Source of the DNA: Amycolatopsis sp. NBC_00345
GTDB taxonomy: Bacteria > Actinomycetota > Actinomycetes > Mycobacteriales > Pseudonocardiaceae
Reading direction: 5' to 3'
Assembly (NCBI RefSeq): GCF_036116635.1
Contig: NZ_CP107995.1
Span: forward strand, 10,416,001 to 10,480,000
Length of the DNA stretch: 64,000 nt
The notes under the pieces: model-generated
Database searches by the model: none
Told to the model about the DNA's origin: nothing
Seen by the model: the letters and a program-made list of their open reading frames with translations, nothing else
Shown: in pieces, positions 1 to 7,773 of the stretch
Layout: each line of letters opens with the position of its first letter
Position numbering within the stretch: the first letter of the stretch is position 1
Translations under genes and position numbers: made by a program

Positions 1-500
1 AGCCCGCCGATCACCGGGCCGAGCGTGGCGCCGACGCTGTGCGAGGCCGTCCACAGTCCGATCGCGAACCCGCGCTCGCGGTCGTCGGGGAAGACGTTGC
101 GCAGGATGGCCACCGTGGCGGCCATGATGAGCGCGGTGCCGAGGCCGAGCACGGCGCGGGCCGCGATCAGCTGCAGCGTGCTGGCCGAGAACGCTGCCGC
201 GAGCGACGCCAGGCCGAAGACCGCGAATCCGGCGAGCGCGACCCGCTTGCGCCCGACGCGGTCCGCGAGGGTGCCGCAGACGATCAGGAACGCGGCCACG
301 GTGAGCGAGTAGACGTCGACGATCCAGAGCAGCCCGGGGCCGCTGGGGCCGAGGTCGCGCGCCAGGCTCGGGACCGCGACCTGCAGGACGGTCAGGTCGA
401 TCCCGGCGAGCAGCAGGCTCGTGCACAGGATCGCCAGTACCAGCCAGCGCCGTCGGGACGGGGGTTCGCGGTGCTGCTGACGTGATCGGCGGAGTGTCAC
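1..500 (-). CDS. MFS drug exporter, DHA2 type (N-terminal part, runs off the window)
   Basis: The complement of the left edge encodes about 166 residues of a membrane transporter, cut by the window end. The GTG start at 500 gives a short arginine-rich N-terminus, then a first membrane helix with the VLAILCTSLLLAGIDLTVLQ pattern of the 14-helix EmrB/QacA exporters. The loop 2-3 signature GTLADRVGRKR (MFS motif A) follows, then a motif-C-like helix near the edge (HSVGATLGPVIGG). A proton-driven efflux role is family knowledge; the substrate is unknown. It is transcribed divergently from the HxlR regulator at 643, which is the obvious candidate controller. The 142-base gap between them must hold both promoters. 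Confidence 0.85.
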   Translation of the reverse strand, partial: MTLRRSRQQHREPPSRRRWLVLAILCTSLLLAGIDLTVLQVAVPSLARDLGPSGPGLLWIVDVYSLTVAAFLIVCGTLADRVGRKRVALAGFAVFGLASLAAAFSASTLQLIAARAVLGLGTALIMAATVAILRNVFPDDRERGFAIGLWTASHSVGATLGPVIGG

Positions 501-642
501 ATCCGGACACTTTCACCGGGCCGGACCGGGCTGGTCAAGAGTGGTTCCAGCTGTGGCTAAGGGACGTTATGTATACCGTGCGAGGTCACGGTGCGTGGTG
601 TTTCGGCGCGGGCTTTCGGCGCAAAACGGGCGCTAGACTGGG

Positions 643-1005
643 ATGATGGGCAAGATCCGGGTCCGCGAGCGCGTCGAGGAGATCGCCGGCTTCTGCGACG
701 TGGAGGTCCCGCTGGTGGTCGTCGGCGGGAAATGGAAGCTCGTCATCCTGAAGCTTCTGCTCGACGGTCCGCTGCGGTTCGGCGAACTGCGCCGGGGGAT
801 GCCGGGGGTGACCCCGCGGATGCTCACGCGGCAGCTGCGGGAGCTGGAGGAGGACGGGATCCTCGACCGGGCCGTGTTCGCCGAGGTGCCGCCGCGGACC
901 GAGTACTCGCTCACCCCGCTGGGCGAAAGCCTGAAGGTGGTTGTGCGGGAGCTCGCCGCCTGGGGGAGCTGGTACCGGGATCGGCAGTCGTCGAGCCCGC
1001 TGTAG
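643..1005 (+). CDS. HxlR-family winged-helix transcriptional regulator
   Basis: A 120-residue protein matching HxlR/DUF24 regulators in length and pattern. The core VGGKWKLVILKLLLDGPLRF and the recognition-helix segment GVTPRMLTRQLRELEEDGIL are typical, as is the wing ending YSLTPLGESL. A cysteine at residue 18 (GFCDVEVP) sits where many HxlR proteins carry a redox-sensing Cys. HxlR proteins usually bind as dimers to the promoter of a divergent gene, and here the divergent neighbour is an MFS exporter, so local control of efflux is the simplest reading. Tandem ATG codons at 643/646 leave the exact start uncertain by one residue. No strong Shine-Dalgarno sequence is visible. Confidence 0.88.
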   Translation: MMGKIRVRERVEEIAGFCDVEVPLVVVGGKWKLVILKLLLDGPLRFGELRRGMPGVTPRMLTRQLRELEEDGILDRAVFAEVPPRTEYSLTPLGESLKVVVRELAAWGSWYRDRQSSSPL

Positions 1006-1129
1006 CTGGGGCGGCTCTTTGGTGGGGGCTCGCTTACCGTGGTCGTCTCGGGGCAGGAAGTGACGACCCGCACACGGTCGAGTGGGTGCTGATCGCCGTG
1101 TGTGGTTGGCATGGGACACTAGATCTGCT

Positions 1130-2236
1130 ATGACTGCCCTCCCCCTCGTCTTCGACGCGCCCAAGCGCGGCCTGCCGCCGCGCCACCTCGCCGACCTCTC
1201 GTCCGCCGAGCGCGCCGAGGCCGTGGCCGCGCTCGGTGAGAAACCGTTCCGCGCCAAGCAGTTGTCGAACCACTACTTCTCGCGCCTGACCGTCGACCCG
1301 GCGGAGATGACGGACATCCCGGCCGCGTCGCGCGAGCGCCTGGTCGCCGACCTGATGCCGACGCTGCTGACGGAGGTCCGGGCCCTGGCCGCGGACGACG
1401 GCACCACTCGCAAGACCCTCTGGCGCGCGCACGACGGCACGTTGCTGGAAAGCGTGCTCATGCGTTACCCGGACCGGGCCACGCTGTGCATCTCGAGCCA
1501 GGCTGGCTGCGGCATGGCCTGCCCGTTCTGCGCGACGGGGCAGGGCGGCCTCGACCGCAACCTCTCGACGGCGGAGATCGTGGACCAGGTCCGCTCCGCC
1601 GCCGCCGTAATGCGCGACGGCGCGATGCCCGGCGGCCCTGGCCGCTTGTCGAACATCGTCTTCATGGGCATGGGCGAGCCGCTGGCGAATTACAAGCGTG
1701 TGGTGGCGGCGGTGCGTCGTATTACGGATCCTTCTCCGGCTGGTTTGGGTATCGGCCAGCGTTCGGTGACGGTGTCGACGGTGGGTCTGGCGCCGGCGAT
1801 TCGTAAGCTGGCGGACGAGAAGATGCAGGTGCGTCTGGCGGTTTCGCTGCATACGCCGGATGACGAGTTGCGGGACACGTTGGTGCCGGTGAACGAGCGG
1901 TGGTCGGTGGACGAGGTTCTGTCGGCGGCTCGTTACTACGCGGATACTTCTGGTCGTCGTGTGTCCATTGAGTATGCGTTGATCCGGGATATCAATGATC
2001 AGCCGTGGCGGGCGGAGTTGCTGGCTAAGCGGCTGCGTAAGCATTTGGGTCAGTTGGTGCATGTGAATGTGATCCCGTTGAATCCGACCCCGGGTTCTAA
2101 GTGGGATGCGTCGCCGAAGCCGGTGGAGCGTGAGTTCGTCCGTCTGGTGAACGCGGGCGGTGTCGCGTGCACGGTGCGGGACACCCGCGGCCAGGAGATC
2201 GCCGCGGCTTGTGGTCAGCTTGCCGCCGAAGGCTGA
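1130..2236 (+). CDS. rlmN: 23S rRNA (adenine-2503-C2)/tRNA-A37 methyltransferase RlmN
   Basis: A 368-residue radical-SAM methyltransferase that methylates C2 of A2503 in 23S rRNA and A37 in some tRNAs by a two-cysteine mechanism. The radical-SAM cluster ligands are C127, C131 and C134 (CGMACPFC). The C-terminal catalytic cysteine is C361 in the AACGQL motif. Other family marks are FMGMGEPLANY and SVSTVGLAPAIRKLA. The ATG at 1130 was chosen over an upstream in-frame GTG because it gives the usual length. Codon use is odd: before about 1690 the gene uses GC-ending codons, whereas from about 1690 to 2140 cgt, ggt, tct, gct and gtt are common. This suggests a recombined, mosaic gene. A decayed copy of the 3' end lies at about 9690-9790. 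Confidence 0.96.
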   Translation: MTALPLVFDAPKRGLPPRHLADLSSAERAEAVAALGEKPFRAKQLSNHYFSRLTVDPAEMTDIPAASRERLVADLMPTLLTEVRALAADDGTTRKTLWRAHDGTLLESVLMRYPDRATLCISSQAGCGMACPFCATGQGGLDRNLSTAEIVDQVRSAAAVMRDGAMPGGPGRLSNIVFMGMGEPLANYKRVVAAVRRITDPSPAGLGIGQRSVTVSTVGLAPAIRKLADEKMQVRLAVSLHTPDDELRDTLVPVNERWSVDEVLSAARYYADTSGRRVSIEYALIRDINDQPWRAELLAKRLRKHLGQLVHVNVIPLNPTPGSKWDASPKPVEREFVRLVNAGGVACTVRDTRGQEIAAACGQLAAEG

Positions 2237-2265
2237 GTTTTCGTTTCTGTGATGGAGAAATTGTC

Positions 2266-2538
2266 ATGATGTCTGCCCCCAGTCTGCTCGATCCGGCTGC
2301 CGACGAGCTGAAACTCGGCGTCCCCGGCCGCACTGCGACTGATGTCGCCCGCGCGGCCCAGACGCTGCTCGGCGAGCGTTTCGACTCGGTGAGCTTCATG
2401 TACGTCCTGATGCGCGCCTTCGAGGTCGACTTCTACGCCGCCCGTGACGCTTCGCGATGGCACGAGTTCCACGGCGGCCCGCGTGCGCTGTCGGACGCTG
2501 ACCTGGAGACGTTGCTGGCCCCGTGGCTTGACCGCTGA
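2266..2538 (+). CDS. Small hypothetical protein (90 aa)
   Basis: A 90-residue soluble protein that I do not recognise. The ATG at 2266 (a second ATG follows at 2269) is preceded by a GGAG Shine-Dalgarno sequence about 8 bases upstream, and it begins only 29 bases after rlmN, so it may be co-transcribed. Predicted helices include ATDVARAAQTLLGERFDSVS and FMYVLMRAFEVDFY. The C-terminus has DADLETLLAPWL, which looks like a helical docking segment. No signal peptide or membrane helix is visible. The codon pattern (GC-ending third positions) supports real coding. Function unknown. Confidence 0.65.
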   Translation: MMSAPSLLDPAADELKLGVPGRTATDVARAAQTLLGERFDSVSFMYVLMRAFEVDFYAARDASRWHEFHGGPRALSDADLETLLAPWLDR

Positions 2539-3076
2539 CCATTCTCGCTCCTACGGGGGTGAGTCGGCGGGGCAGCTCCGTTGCTCGGCAGCTCCCGGAT
2601 GCCCGACTTCCGCTGTCGAGCTAGGACATCCGGGCGCGAACCTGCTGCGGTTCGATCCGTTGCCTGGGGGCTCGTGGTTGTGAGTGCTGGTCGGCCGATC
2701 CCTGGCTCGTGAGGCAGAACCGCTCGGCCGGTCCTCGATCTCTGCTGGCTTTGGCTGTCGCGAGGGCGCAGGTCCAGGTGGTGTCGTTTACAGGACCGCT
2801 GCGCTGCCAGTCGGCAGACTACAAACAGCGGGCGGTCCACCGAGAGAACATGATCCAAATTCGCCTTGTAGGCCGATCGTGGCGACGGTAGCCGAACGTC
2901 CGCTATTGCAGATGAGCGGGCGATTCACTACTTTTAGAAAGGCGGCCGGATATGCTGCGCGGTCTATGGCTTGTTGTGGCCCTCCCACGTCGTTGATATG
3001 CGTGGAGCAGCACTCAGGAAGCTTGCTGCGCGATGTACCTACGACTGGTGGCGACTTCGGTATACTCTTGGTCGGG
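2539..3076 (+). other. Intergenic region without a recognisable gene
   Basis: These 538 bases hold no frame with convincing codon bias. G+C is visibly lower than in the flanks, with runs such as cactacttttagaaagg. An open frame extends upstream from the gene at 3077 as far as 2684, but its residues look like non-coding translation, so I treat it as leader. The only signal I can point to is the promoter-like pair at 2906-2934. Confidence 0.5.
2906..2934 (+). promoter_or_regulatory. Possible sigma-70-type promoter
   Basis: TTGCAG (2906-2911) and TACTTT (2929-2934) are separated by exactly 17 bases, a good match to a vegetative -35/-10 pair. It lies 142 bases upstream of the ATG at 3077 in a locally A+T-richer patch. 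Seen by eye only. Confidence 0.3.
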
Positions 3077-3997
3077 ATGACACAGCCACGCGTCCCAGTA
3101 CCTCAGGAGCACAGCCGCGTCTTTACCGAGGTCGCACAGGGCAGCCGCATAATTTGGCACGTCCTCACGCACATTGGTGACCCGGCCGCCGGATCGAACT
3201 TCGCTCGTGTCGTGGATCTTTATCCCTACGAACGGGTGCCGGACAGAACCAAGGCCTACCTTGATGCGGCGTTCGAGCACCTTCTCCTCTGGGCGGATTA
3301 CGTCGCGCCCTTCAAATTTCACCCCGATCAGGTCACGAACTTCGCGCTGCGCCCGACCTACACCCTTGCCCGCGCTGCACTCGAGAGCGCCGCTCAAGCG
3401 GTCTGGGTCTTGGCCACCCGTGACCCGATGGAGTGCGTGCGCCGCCACCTGTGCTTGATGCGATGGGACCTCGCAGAGCATGCGAAGTCCAAATCGGACC
3501 TGGTCGAGAAGCAGCGAATCCGTGAAACAGACGCCCAACTGGTCGCTCGCGTCGCCAACGTGTTCACCGAAGTCCAGATCCAGGCGCCCGGCGGTGGGTA
3601 TCTTCAAGTGATGCAGGCAGCGTGCACGGAGGAGGGGGACCTACACCTCGAAGCCGTCGATGTCGAACGGATCTGGCGCACAATGAGCGGCGCCGCTCAC
3701 GGGAAGTACTGGCCCACCCTCGACTTGCAGAGCATCTTTCCTGGGGAGGAGTACGAACAGGGCCAGTTCAGGACGCTCACACTGCCCGACCCCGCGAGCA
3801 TGGTTGAAGCGATGCAGACCGCCCTCAAGATGGCACAGATCGGAGTTCTGCGCCACGCCGACTATTCCGGCGCGAACATCGGTGCGTTGCTCGCTCAGGC
3901 GCGCCTGTGGCTGGGCAGCCAGATGACGCTGCGCGACGACGCCGATCCTGCAGCGGTGGCCTGGTTCTCCCGACCAGACGATGCGCCACTGGAGTGA
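3077..3997 (+). CDS. Hypothetical alpha-helical protein (306 aa), possible HEPN-like
   Basis: A 306-residue soluble protein that appears all-helical; I do not recognise the family. The ATG at 3077 was chosen because the translation becomes protein-like there (TQPRVPVPQEHSRVF) and looks random upstream. A central segment (YTLARAALESAAQAVWVLA, then RRHLCLMRWDLAEHAKSK) suggests a helical bundle. Near residue 200, RTMSGAAHGKYW contains R-x6-H, which resembles the R-x4-6-H signature of HEPN domains found in toxins, RNases and abortive-infection proteins. That match is short and could be chance. Lower G+C and isolation from any operon suggest acquired DNA. The promoter-like pair at 2906-2934 lies upstream. 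Confidence 0.7.
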   Translation: MTQPRVPVPQEHSRVFTEVAQGSRIIWHVLTHIGDPAAGSNFARVVDLYPYERVPDRTKAYLDAAFEHLLLWADYVAPFKFHPDQVTNFALRPTYTLARAALESAAQAVWVLATRDPMECVRRHLCLMRWDLAEHAKSKSDLVEKQRIRETDAQLVARVANVFTEVQIQAPGGGYLQVMQAACTEEGDLHLEAVDVERIWRTMSGAAHGKYWPTLDLQSIFPGEEYEQGQFRTLTLPDPASMVEAMQTALKMAQIGVLRHADYSGANIGALLAQARLWLGSQMTLRDDADPAAVAWFSRPDDAPLE

Positions 3998-4209
3998 GCG
4001 GGGCGTCAGTTAGAAGCCTGCGCCCCGGTGCCCGGTTGGGCGCCGCCGGAGGCGCGGAGCACCAAGCTTGCCGGGACGCTAGGGCAATGACGGCTAGGAA
4101 GATCCGCTGATGCCGCTGAGTGCGCTCTCACGTCGCACACTCAGTGCTCGGCTGATCGTGGGCCGTTGACTGATGTTGAGCTTATCGGGGCGGCAGGGGG
4201 GTGCCTCGG

Positions 4210-5019
4210 CTAGATTCGGCGGAGAAGGTCGATCTTCTTCGTTTCGAACTCCTCTGAGCTGAGGACTCCTTGGTCGCGGAGTCCGGCCAGGCGCTCCAGT
4301 TGGGCGATGGCATCGTCAGGAGCCGCCGGCGGTGTCGCACCTGCCCCGTCAGCGGTCTGCTTCACACGCCAGAAGGCGCGAATAAGCGCATCTCCTTGTC
4401 CGTGAAGCATTGACTTGATCTCGGCTTTCGTGCCGGCAGCGTGTACTAGTAGCGTCTCGCCGCTCATCTTCTTGTGCAGGCTCATCGATGAGATGGCCGC
4501 GATGGGGAAGTCCTCTACTGTCTCGCTGCCGAGGCTCTTTTCGAGGAAGAAGAGCCTCGAGCTGGTCAATACGACCAGTCCCTGCTTACCGGTGTACTGG
4601 CCCTGGCCGAGTTCCTCGACCAGTTCGTCGGCACGCAACAGATACCGGACATGTCGGATCTCCTTGCGTCCGAACAACCGAGACGCTTTGCCGAGCCGGC
4701 CCACCGCCTCGTCGAGACCTTTGTCATCCAGCACATCAGCGCCGACGGCGTCGGCAAGTTCGTCCAGAAGATCGAAGTGCTTGCTTCCCGCCATGTCCAC
4801 ACGGCAGGTGGCCACGGTGCCGGCGGCGCCGGACGTGAGATCCACGGCCACCTCAGCCGCCCATCGGTTCTTCTTGATCGCTCGTTTGGCGGTCCCCTTG
4901 ACGGAGCCGGGAGGACCCTCCGGAGCTAGATCGAGGGAGGTGAATGCCTGCCGGAAGCGACCGTCTGCTTCCTGAGCTGAGCAAGCGAGCTTCCACTCCA
5001 CAACGCGGACGATCCCCAC
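4210..5019 (-). CDS. PH-like (YokE-type) and SHOCT domain protein
   Basis: A 269-residue cytoplasmic protein. The GTG start at 5019 is preceded at a 5-base spacing by a strong GGGAGG ribosome-binding site, so the longer upstream frame is rejected. The N-terminal 80 residues are unassigned. The middle region (QGLVVLTSSRLFFLEKSLG through IAAISSMSLHKKMSGETLLV) has the strand pattern of bacterial PH domains of the YokE/bPH group. The last 35 residues (IAQLERLAGLRDQGVLSSEE, then FETKK) are a SHOCT domain, a short C-terminal oligomerisation module. Proteins with bPH plus SHOCT are common in actinobacteria and are often near mobile or envelope-stress genes; their role is not established. It is transcribed convergently to the gene at 3077. 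Confidence 0.8.
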   Translation of the reverse strand: MGIVRVVEWKLACSAQEADGRFRQAFTSLDLAPEGPPGSVKGTAKRAIKKNRWAAEVAVDLTSGAAGTVATCRVDMAGSKHFDLLDELADAVGADVLDDKGLDEAVGRLGKASRLFGRKEIRHVRYLLRADELVEELGQGQYTGKQGLVVLTSSRLFFLEKSLGSETVEDFPIAAISSMSLHKKMSGETLLVHAAGTKAEIKSMLHGQGDALIRAFWRVKQTADGAGATPPAAPDDAIAQLERLAGLRDQGVLSSEEFETKKIDLLRRI

Positions 5020-5630
5020 AGGAGCCTCCCGACCAGAAGTACGCCAGCACTCCGCCACGCTTCGGCAGATGCAATACCGGCAACAACTACATCGTCTCGA
5101 GAGTGCAATGTGTAACGCCGACGCGCTCAAGGTCGAGAGCCGTCACGACTGAACCGTGCTCAACGACGTCGCAGCGGCACCCCCATGCGAACGCACGCTC
5201 GTGCCGCGGAGCGCGTACGGGCGCCCGCAGTTGCCGAATGGCGGACGTCCTTCGGCGTGGTGAAGGTCTGCTGCGGGGCGCTGGTGTCCTGCCGGGCGAT
5301 CGCTACCACGCGTCGTCGTCACCGGAGTTCTTCGGCGTAGTGGTGGAGTTCTTCACTGCCTGATCGCGGGTAGCGGAACGGCCCGTGCCCACCTCCGGAG
5401 GCCGTCCAGGTCTGCGGCGCGCACGGAAACCCTGGAAACGGCCTCCTTCGACCGTTACCTCCGCGATGCGAAGGCGTATGAAGTCGCCGGGTCTTCGGAA
5501 ATCCTCAGTTGAGGAAACGCTTTACCGACGAGGCTTTCGGGAATTACCCTGTAGCTGTGGGGCGGCTGGCGGACGACCTCGTCGGTGCGTCCCCAAGTTT
5601 CGGAATTCGTATCGAAACGAGGGGGAAAAG
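5020..5630 (+). other. Upstream region of the RiPP cluster, no recognisable gene
   Basis: About 610 bases between the SHOCT gene start and the RiPP precursor start. It must hold the promoter of the SHOCT gene at its left end and the promoter of the RiPP operon at its right end. Open frames on either strand have arginine/proline-rich random-looking translations and I do not call them. The only structured element I see is the inverted repeat at 5524-5586. Confidence 0.5.
5524..5586 (+). promoter_or_regulatory. Inverted repeat in the RiPP leader region
   Basis: ACCGACGAGG (5524-5533) is the exact reverse complement of CCTCGTCGGT (5577-5586), with a 43-base loop. It ends 44 bases before the precursor ATG, so it could fold in the 5' untranslated mRNA or be a bipartite operator. 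Function not shown. Confidence 0.3.
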
Positions 5631-5855
5631 ATGAAATCCACACCCGCTGCCGCGCTCACGGTGACAAACCTCGCGGAATCCGACGATCGTTCCGATGTCG
5701 GCCGCAACGTCCGGATCACCGCCGCTCCGGCGTCCGCGCTCACCGTGACGCAGCTGGCCGAGCGTGACGAACACGGCGGCACCGGCCGCGGCGTGACCAT
5801 GTACAACGAAGCCGGAAAGGCCGGCGCCGTTTCGACCGCCGCGGAACCGCGCTGA
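5631..5855 (+). CDS. RiPP precursor peptide with two tandem repeats
   Basis: A 74-residue peptide starting at ATG 5631 behind a clear ribosome-binding site (GAGGGGG, 5-7 bases upstream). It contains two 28-residue repeats: ALTVTNLAESD at residues 8-18 and ALTVTQLAERD at residues 36-46. Each is followed at the same offset by G-R-x-V (G24-R25 and G52-R53). The tail ends EAGKAGAVSTAAEPR. There is no cysteine, signal peptide or membrane helix. Its position 20 bases before a radical-SAM maturase of the RiPP C-methyltransferase type, with an exporter downstream, makes a precursor role likely. Which residues are leader and which are core is unknown; the repeat could be a duplicated enzyme-recognition motif or two core units. 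Confidence 0.75.
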   Translation: MKSTPAAALTVTNLAESDDRSDVGRNVRITAAPASALTVTQLAERDEHGGTGRGVTMYNEAGKAGAVSTAAEPR

Positions 5856-5875
5856 CCGGCGGAACAGGCGTTTCG

Positions 5876-7762
5876 ATGTCCCGCGGGCAGGTTCCCCGCA
5901 CCTGCCTGGTGTCGATGCCGTGGCACTCGCTGCACCGCCCCTCCCTCGCACTCGGCGTACTGCGCGCGGCGTGCGCACGAGAGGGACTTCCGGTCCCGGT
6001 TTCCTATCATGGCAGTCTCGCCTTCGCCGACCTGATGCTGCGGGCCGGTCTGACCGTGGGCGACTACGCGGAACTGGCGGACACCGGATTCCACCATTCG
6101 CTCGGTGAATGGATCTTCGCGGGCGCGCTCAACGGACCCGATTTCGGCTATGCGGGGATGCGGGATCTGGCCCGTCGCGCCGGCCTGCCCTTCCGCATCG
6201 CCGCGGCGGTTCGTGAGCTCGCGGACGAATTCGTCGATCAGGCCGCCGACGCGATTCTCGCCTATGAACCGGAACTGGTGGGCTTCAGCGCGACCTTCAG
6301 CCAGACCATCGCCAGCCTCGCGGTGGCCCGGCGGATCAAGGACCGGCGACCCGGCGTGCAGATCCTGGTCGGCGGCTACTCGACCGACGGCCCGATGGGC
6401 GTGGCGCTGCACCGGGAGTACCCGTTCGTCGACTACGTCCTGCGCGGCGAGGCCGACGTGACTTTTCCGAAACTGCTTCTGGCCCTCGCCGAATGCCACG
6501 CGACCGGAACCCGCGACGGCCTCGACGACGTGCCCCAGCTGTGCTGGCGTGACGACAGCGGCGCCACCCGGGTCAGTCCGTGCCCATCCCGGCTGGTCTC
6601 GCCGGCGTCGATCACGACACCGGACTACGACGACTGGTTCGCCGCCGTTCCCGCCTCCGTCGCTGCCCGCGTCGAACCGGAGCTGGTCGTGGAGTCCTCC
6701 CGCGGCTGCTGGTGGGGCGCGAAACACCACTGCGTCTTCTGCGGCCTCAACGGTACCGCGATGGCTTACCGGGCCAAGCCCGCCGAGTCCTTTGTGGACG
6801 AGCTGCTCGGGCTGGTGCGCCGGCACCGGATCCTCGACGTCACCACGATCGACAACATCCTGCCGAACGAGTACTACCGGTCGGCGCTGCCGGGGCTGGC
6901 CGGCGCCGGCCACGACCTGCGCATCCACTACGAGATCAAGGCCAACGCGCAGATCGAGGACGTGGCCGCGCTGCGGGCGGCCGGGGTGTGGGACGTCCAG
7001 CCCGGCGTCGAGAGCCTGGTCGACGACGTACTGCACCGGATGCGCAAGGGCGTTCGCGGGGCACACAACGTGCGGATGCTGCGCGACGGTGCCTCGGCCG
7101 GGCTCAACATCACCTGGAACTGGCTGTACGGGTTTCCGGGCGAACGCGTGGCGGACTACGCCGCGGTCGTGGCCCAGCTGCCCGCCCTGGTGCACCTGCA
7201 ACCGCCCAGTGGCGCGGCCCGGATCGCCCTGCAACGGTTTTCGCCGAACTTCGACGACCCGCGGCAGGGCTTCACCGAGCGTCGCCCGGCGGCGGGGTCG
7301 CGCCTCGTCCACGACATCGACGACCCGGAGCGGCTCGCCGAGCTCGTCTACTCCTTCGACACCCCGGACCAGGGACTCACGGCCGAGGAGGTCACGCCGC
7401 TGGTCGACGCGCTGGCCGCGTGGACCGCGGGCTATCCGGGGAGTGCGCTGATCGCCCGCACCATCGGCGACGTCGTGGTGATCCGAGACCGGCGCCACGG
7501 CTGGGCGCCGGCCGACCACGTGCTCGAGCACCCGCGTGAAATCGCGGCCTGGCGCGCACTGGAAACCGGCCGCGCCCCGCTCCGGGTACTCGCCGAGCAG
7601 AACCACGAATGGGACCCGGACGACTTCGGCCACTGGCTTCGCCGGCTCGGGGAGGCCGGCCTGGTCTTCACCGACGGCACTTTGTGGATCACCCTGGCCA
7701 CCTCGCCCACCGTGGCGCGGAAAACCCACTTGCCGTTGTCGGTTCTCACGCCGTCCGCCTGA
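5876..7762 (+). CDS. RiPP-maturation radical SAM C-methyltransferase-like enzyme (B12-binding)
   Basis: A 628-residue enzyme of the ribosomal-peptide maturation radical SAM family (rSAM_ocin_1 type). It begins VPRTCLVSMPWHSLHRPSLA, characteristic of this family, and the N-terminal half is a cobalamin-binding-like fold (EPELVGFSATFSQTI, then VQILVGGYSTDG). The radical-SAM cysteines are spaced CX7CX2C at C278, C286 and C289 (RGCWWGAKHHCVFCGLNG), an unusual spacing shared by the family. A C-terminal winged-helix-like region (residues about 550-615, ending LRRLGEAGLVFTDGTLWITL) may bind the precursor. The predicted reaction, by family knowledge, is methyl transfer to unactivated carbon of the upstream peptide. 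A DUF5825-like gene follows after 11 bases. Confidence 0.88.
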   Translation: MSRGQVPRTCLVSMPWHSLHRPSLALGVLRAACAREGLPVPVSYHGSLAFADLMLRAGLTVGDYAELADTGFHHSLGEWIFAGALNGPDFGYAGMRDLARRAGLPFRIAAAVRELADEFVDQAADAILAYEPELVGFSATFSQTIASLAVARRIKDRRPGVQILVGGYSTDGPMGVALHREYPFVDYVLRGEADVTFPKLLLALAECHATGTRDGLDDVPQLCWRDDSGATRVSPCPSRLVSPASITTPDYDDWFAAVPASVAARVEPELVVESSRGCWWGAKHHCVFCGLNGTAMAYRAKPAESFVDELLGLVRRHRILDVTTIDNILPNEYYRSALPGLAGAGHDLRIHYEIKANAQIEDVAALRAAGVWDVQPGVESLVDDVLHRMRKGVRGAHNVRMLRDGASAGLNITWNWLYGFPGERVADYAAVVAQLPALVHLQPPSGAARIALQRFSPNFDDPRQGFTERRPAAGSRLVHDIDDPERLAELVYSFDTPDQGLTAEEVTPLVDALAAWTAGYPGSALIARTIGDVVVIRDRRHGWAPADHVLEHPREIAAWRALETGRAPLRVLAEQNHEWDPDDFGHWLRRLGEAGLVFTDGTLWITLATSPTVARKTHLPLSVLTPSA

Positions 7763-7773
7763 GAAGGAGCCGC

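Noticed and set aside
2684..3076. N-terminal extension of the hypothetical protein at 3077
   Set aside because: The extra 131 residues look random, codon bias is absent there, and a promoter-like pair lies inside the stretch.
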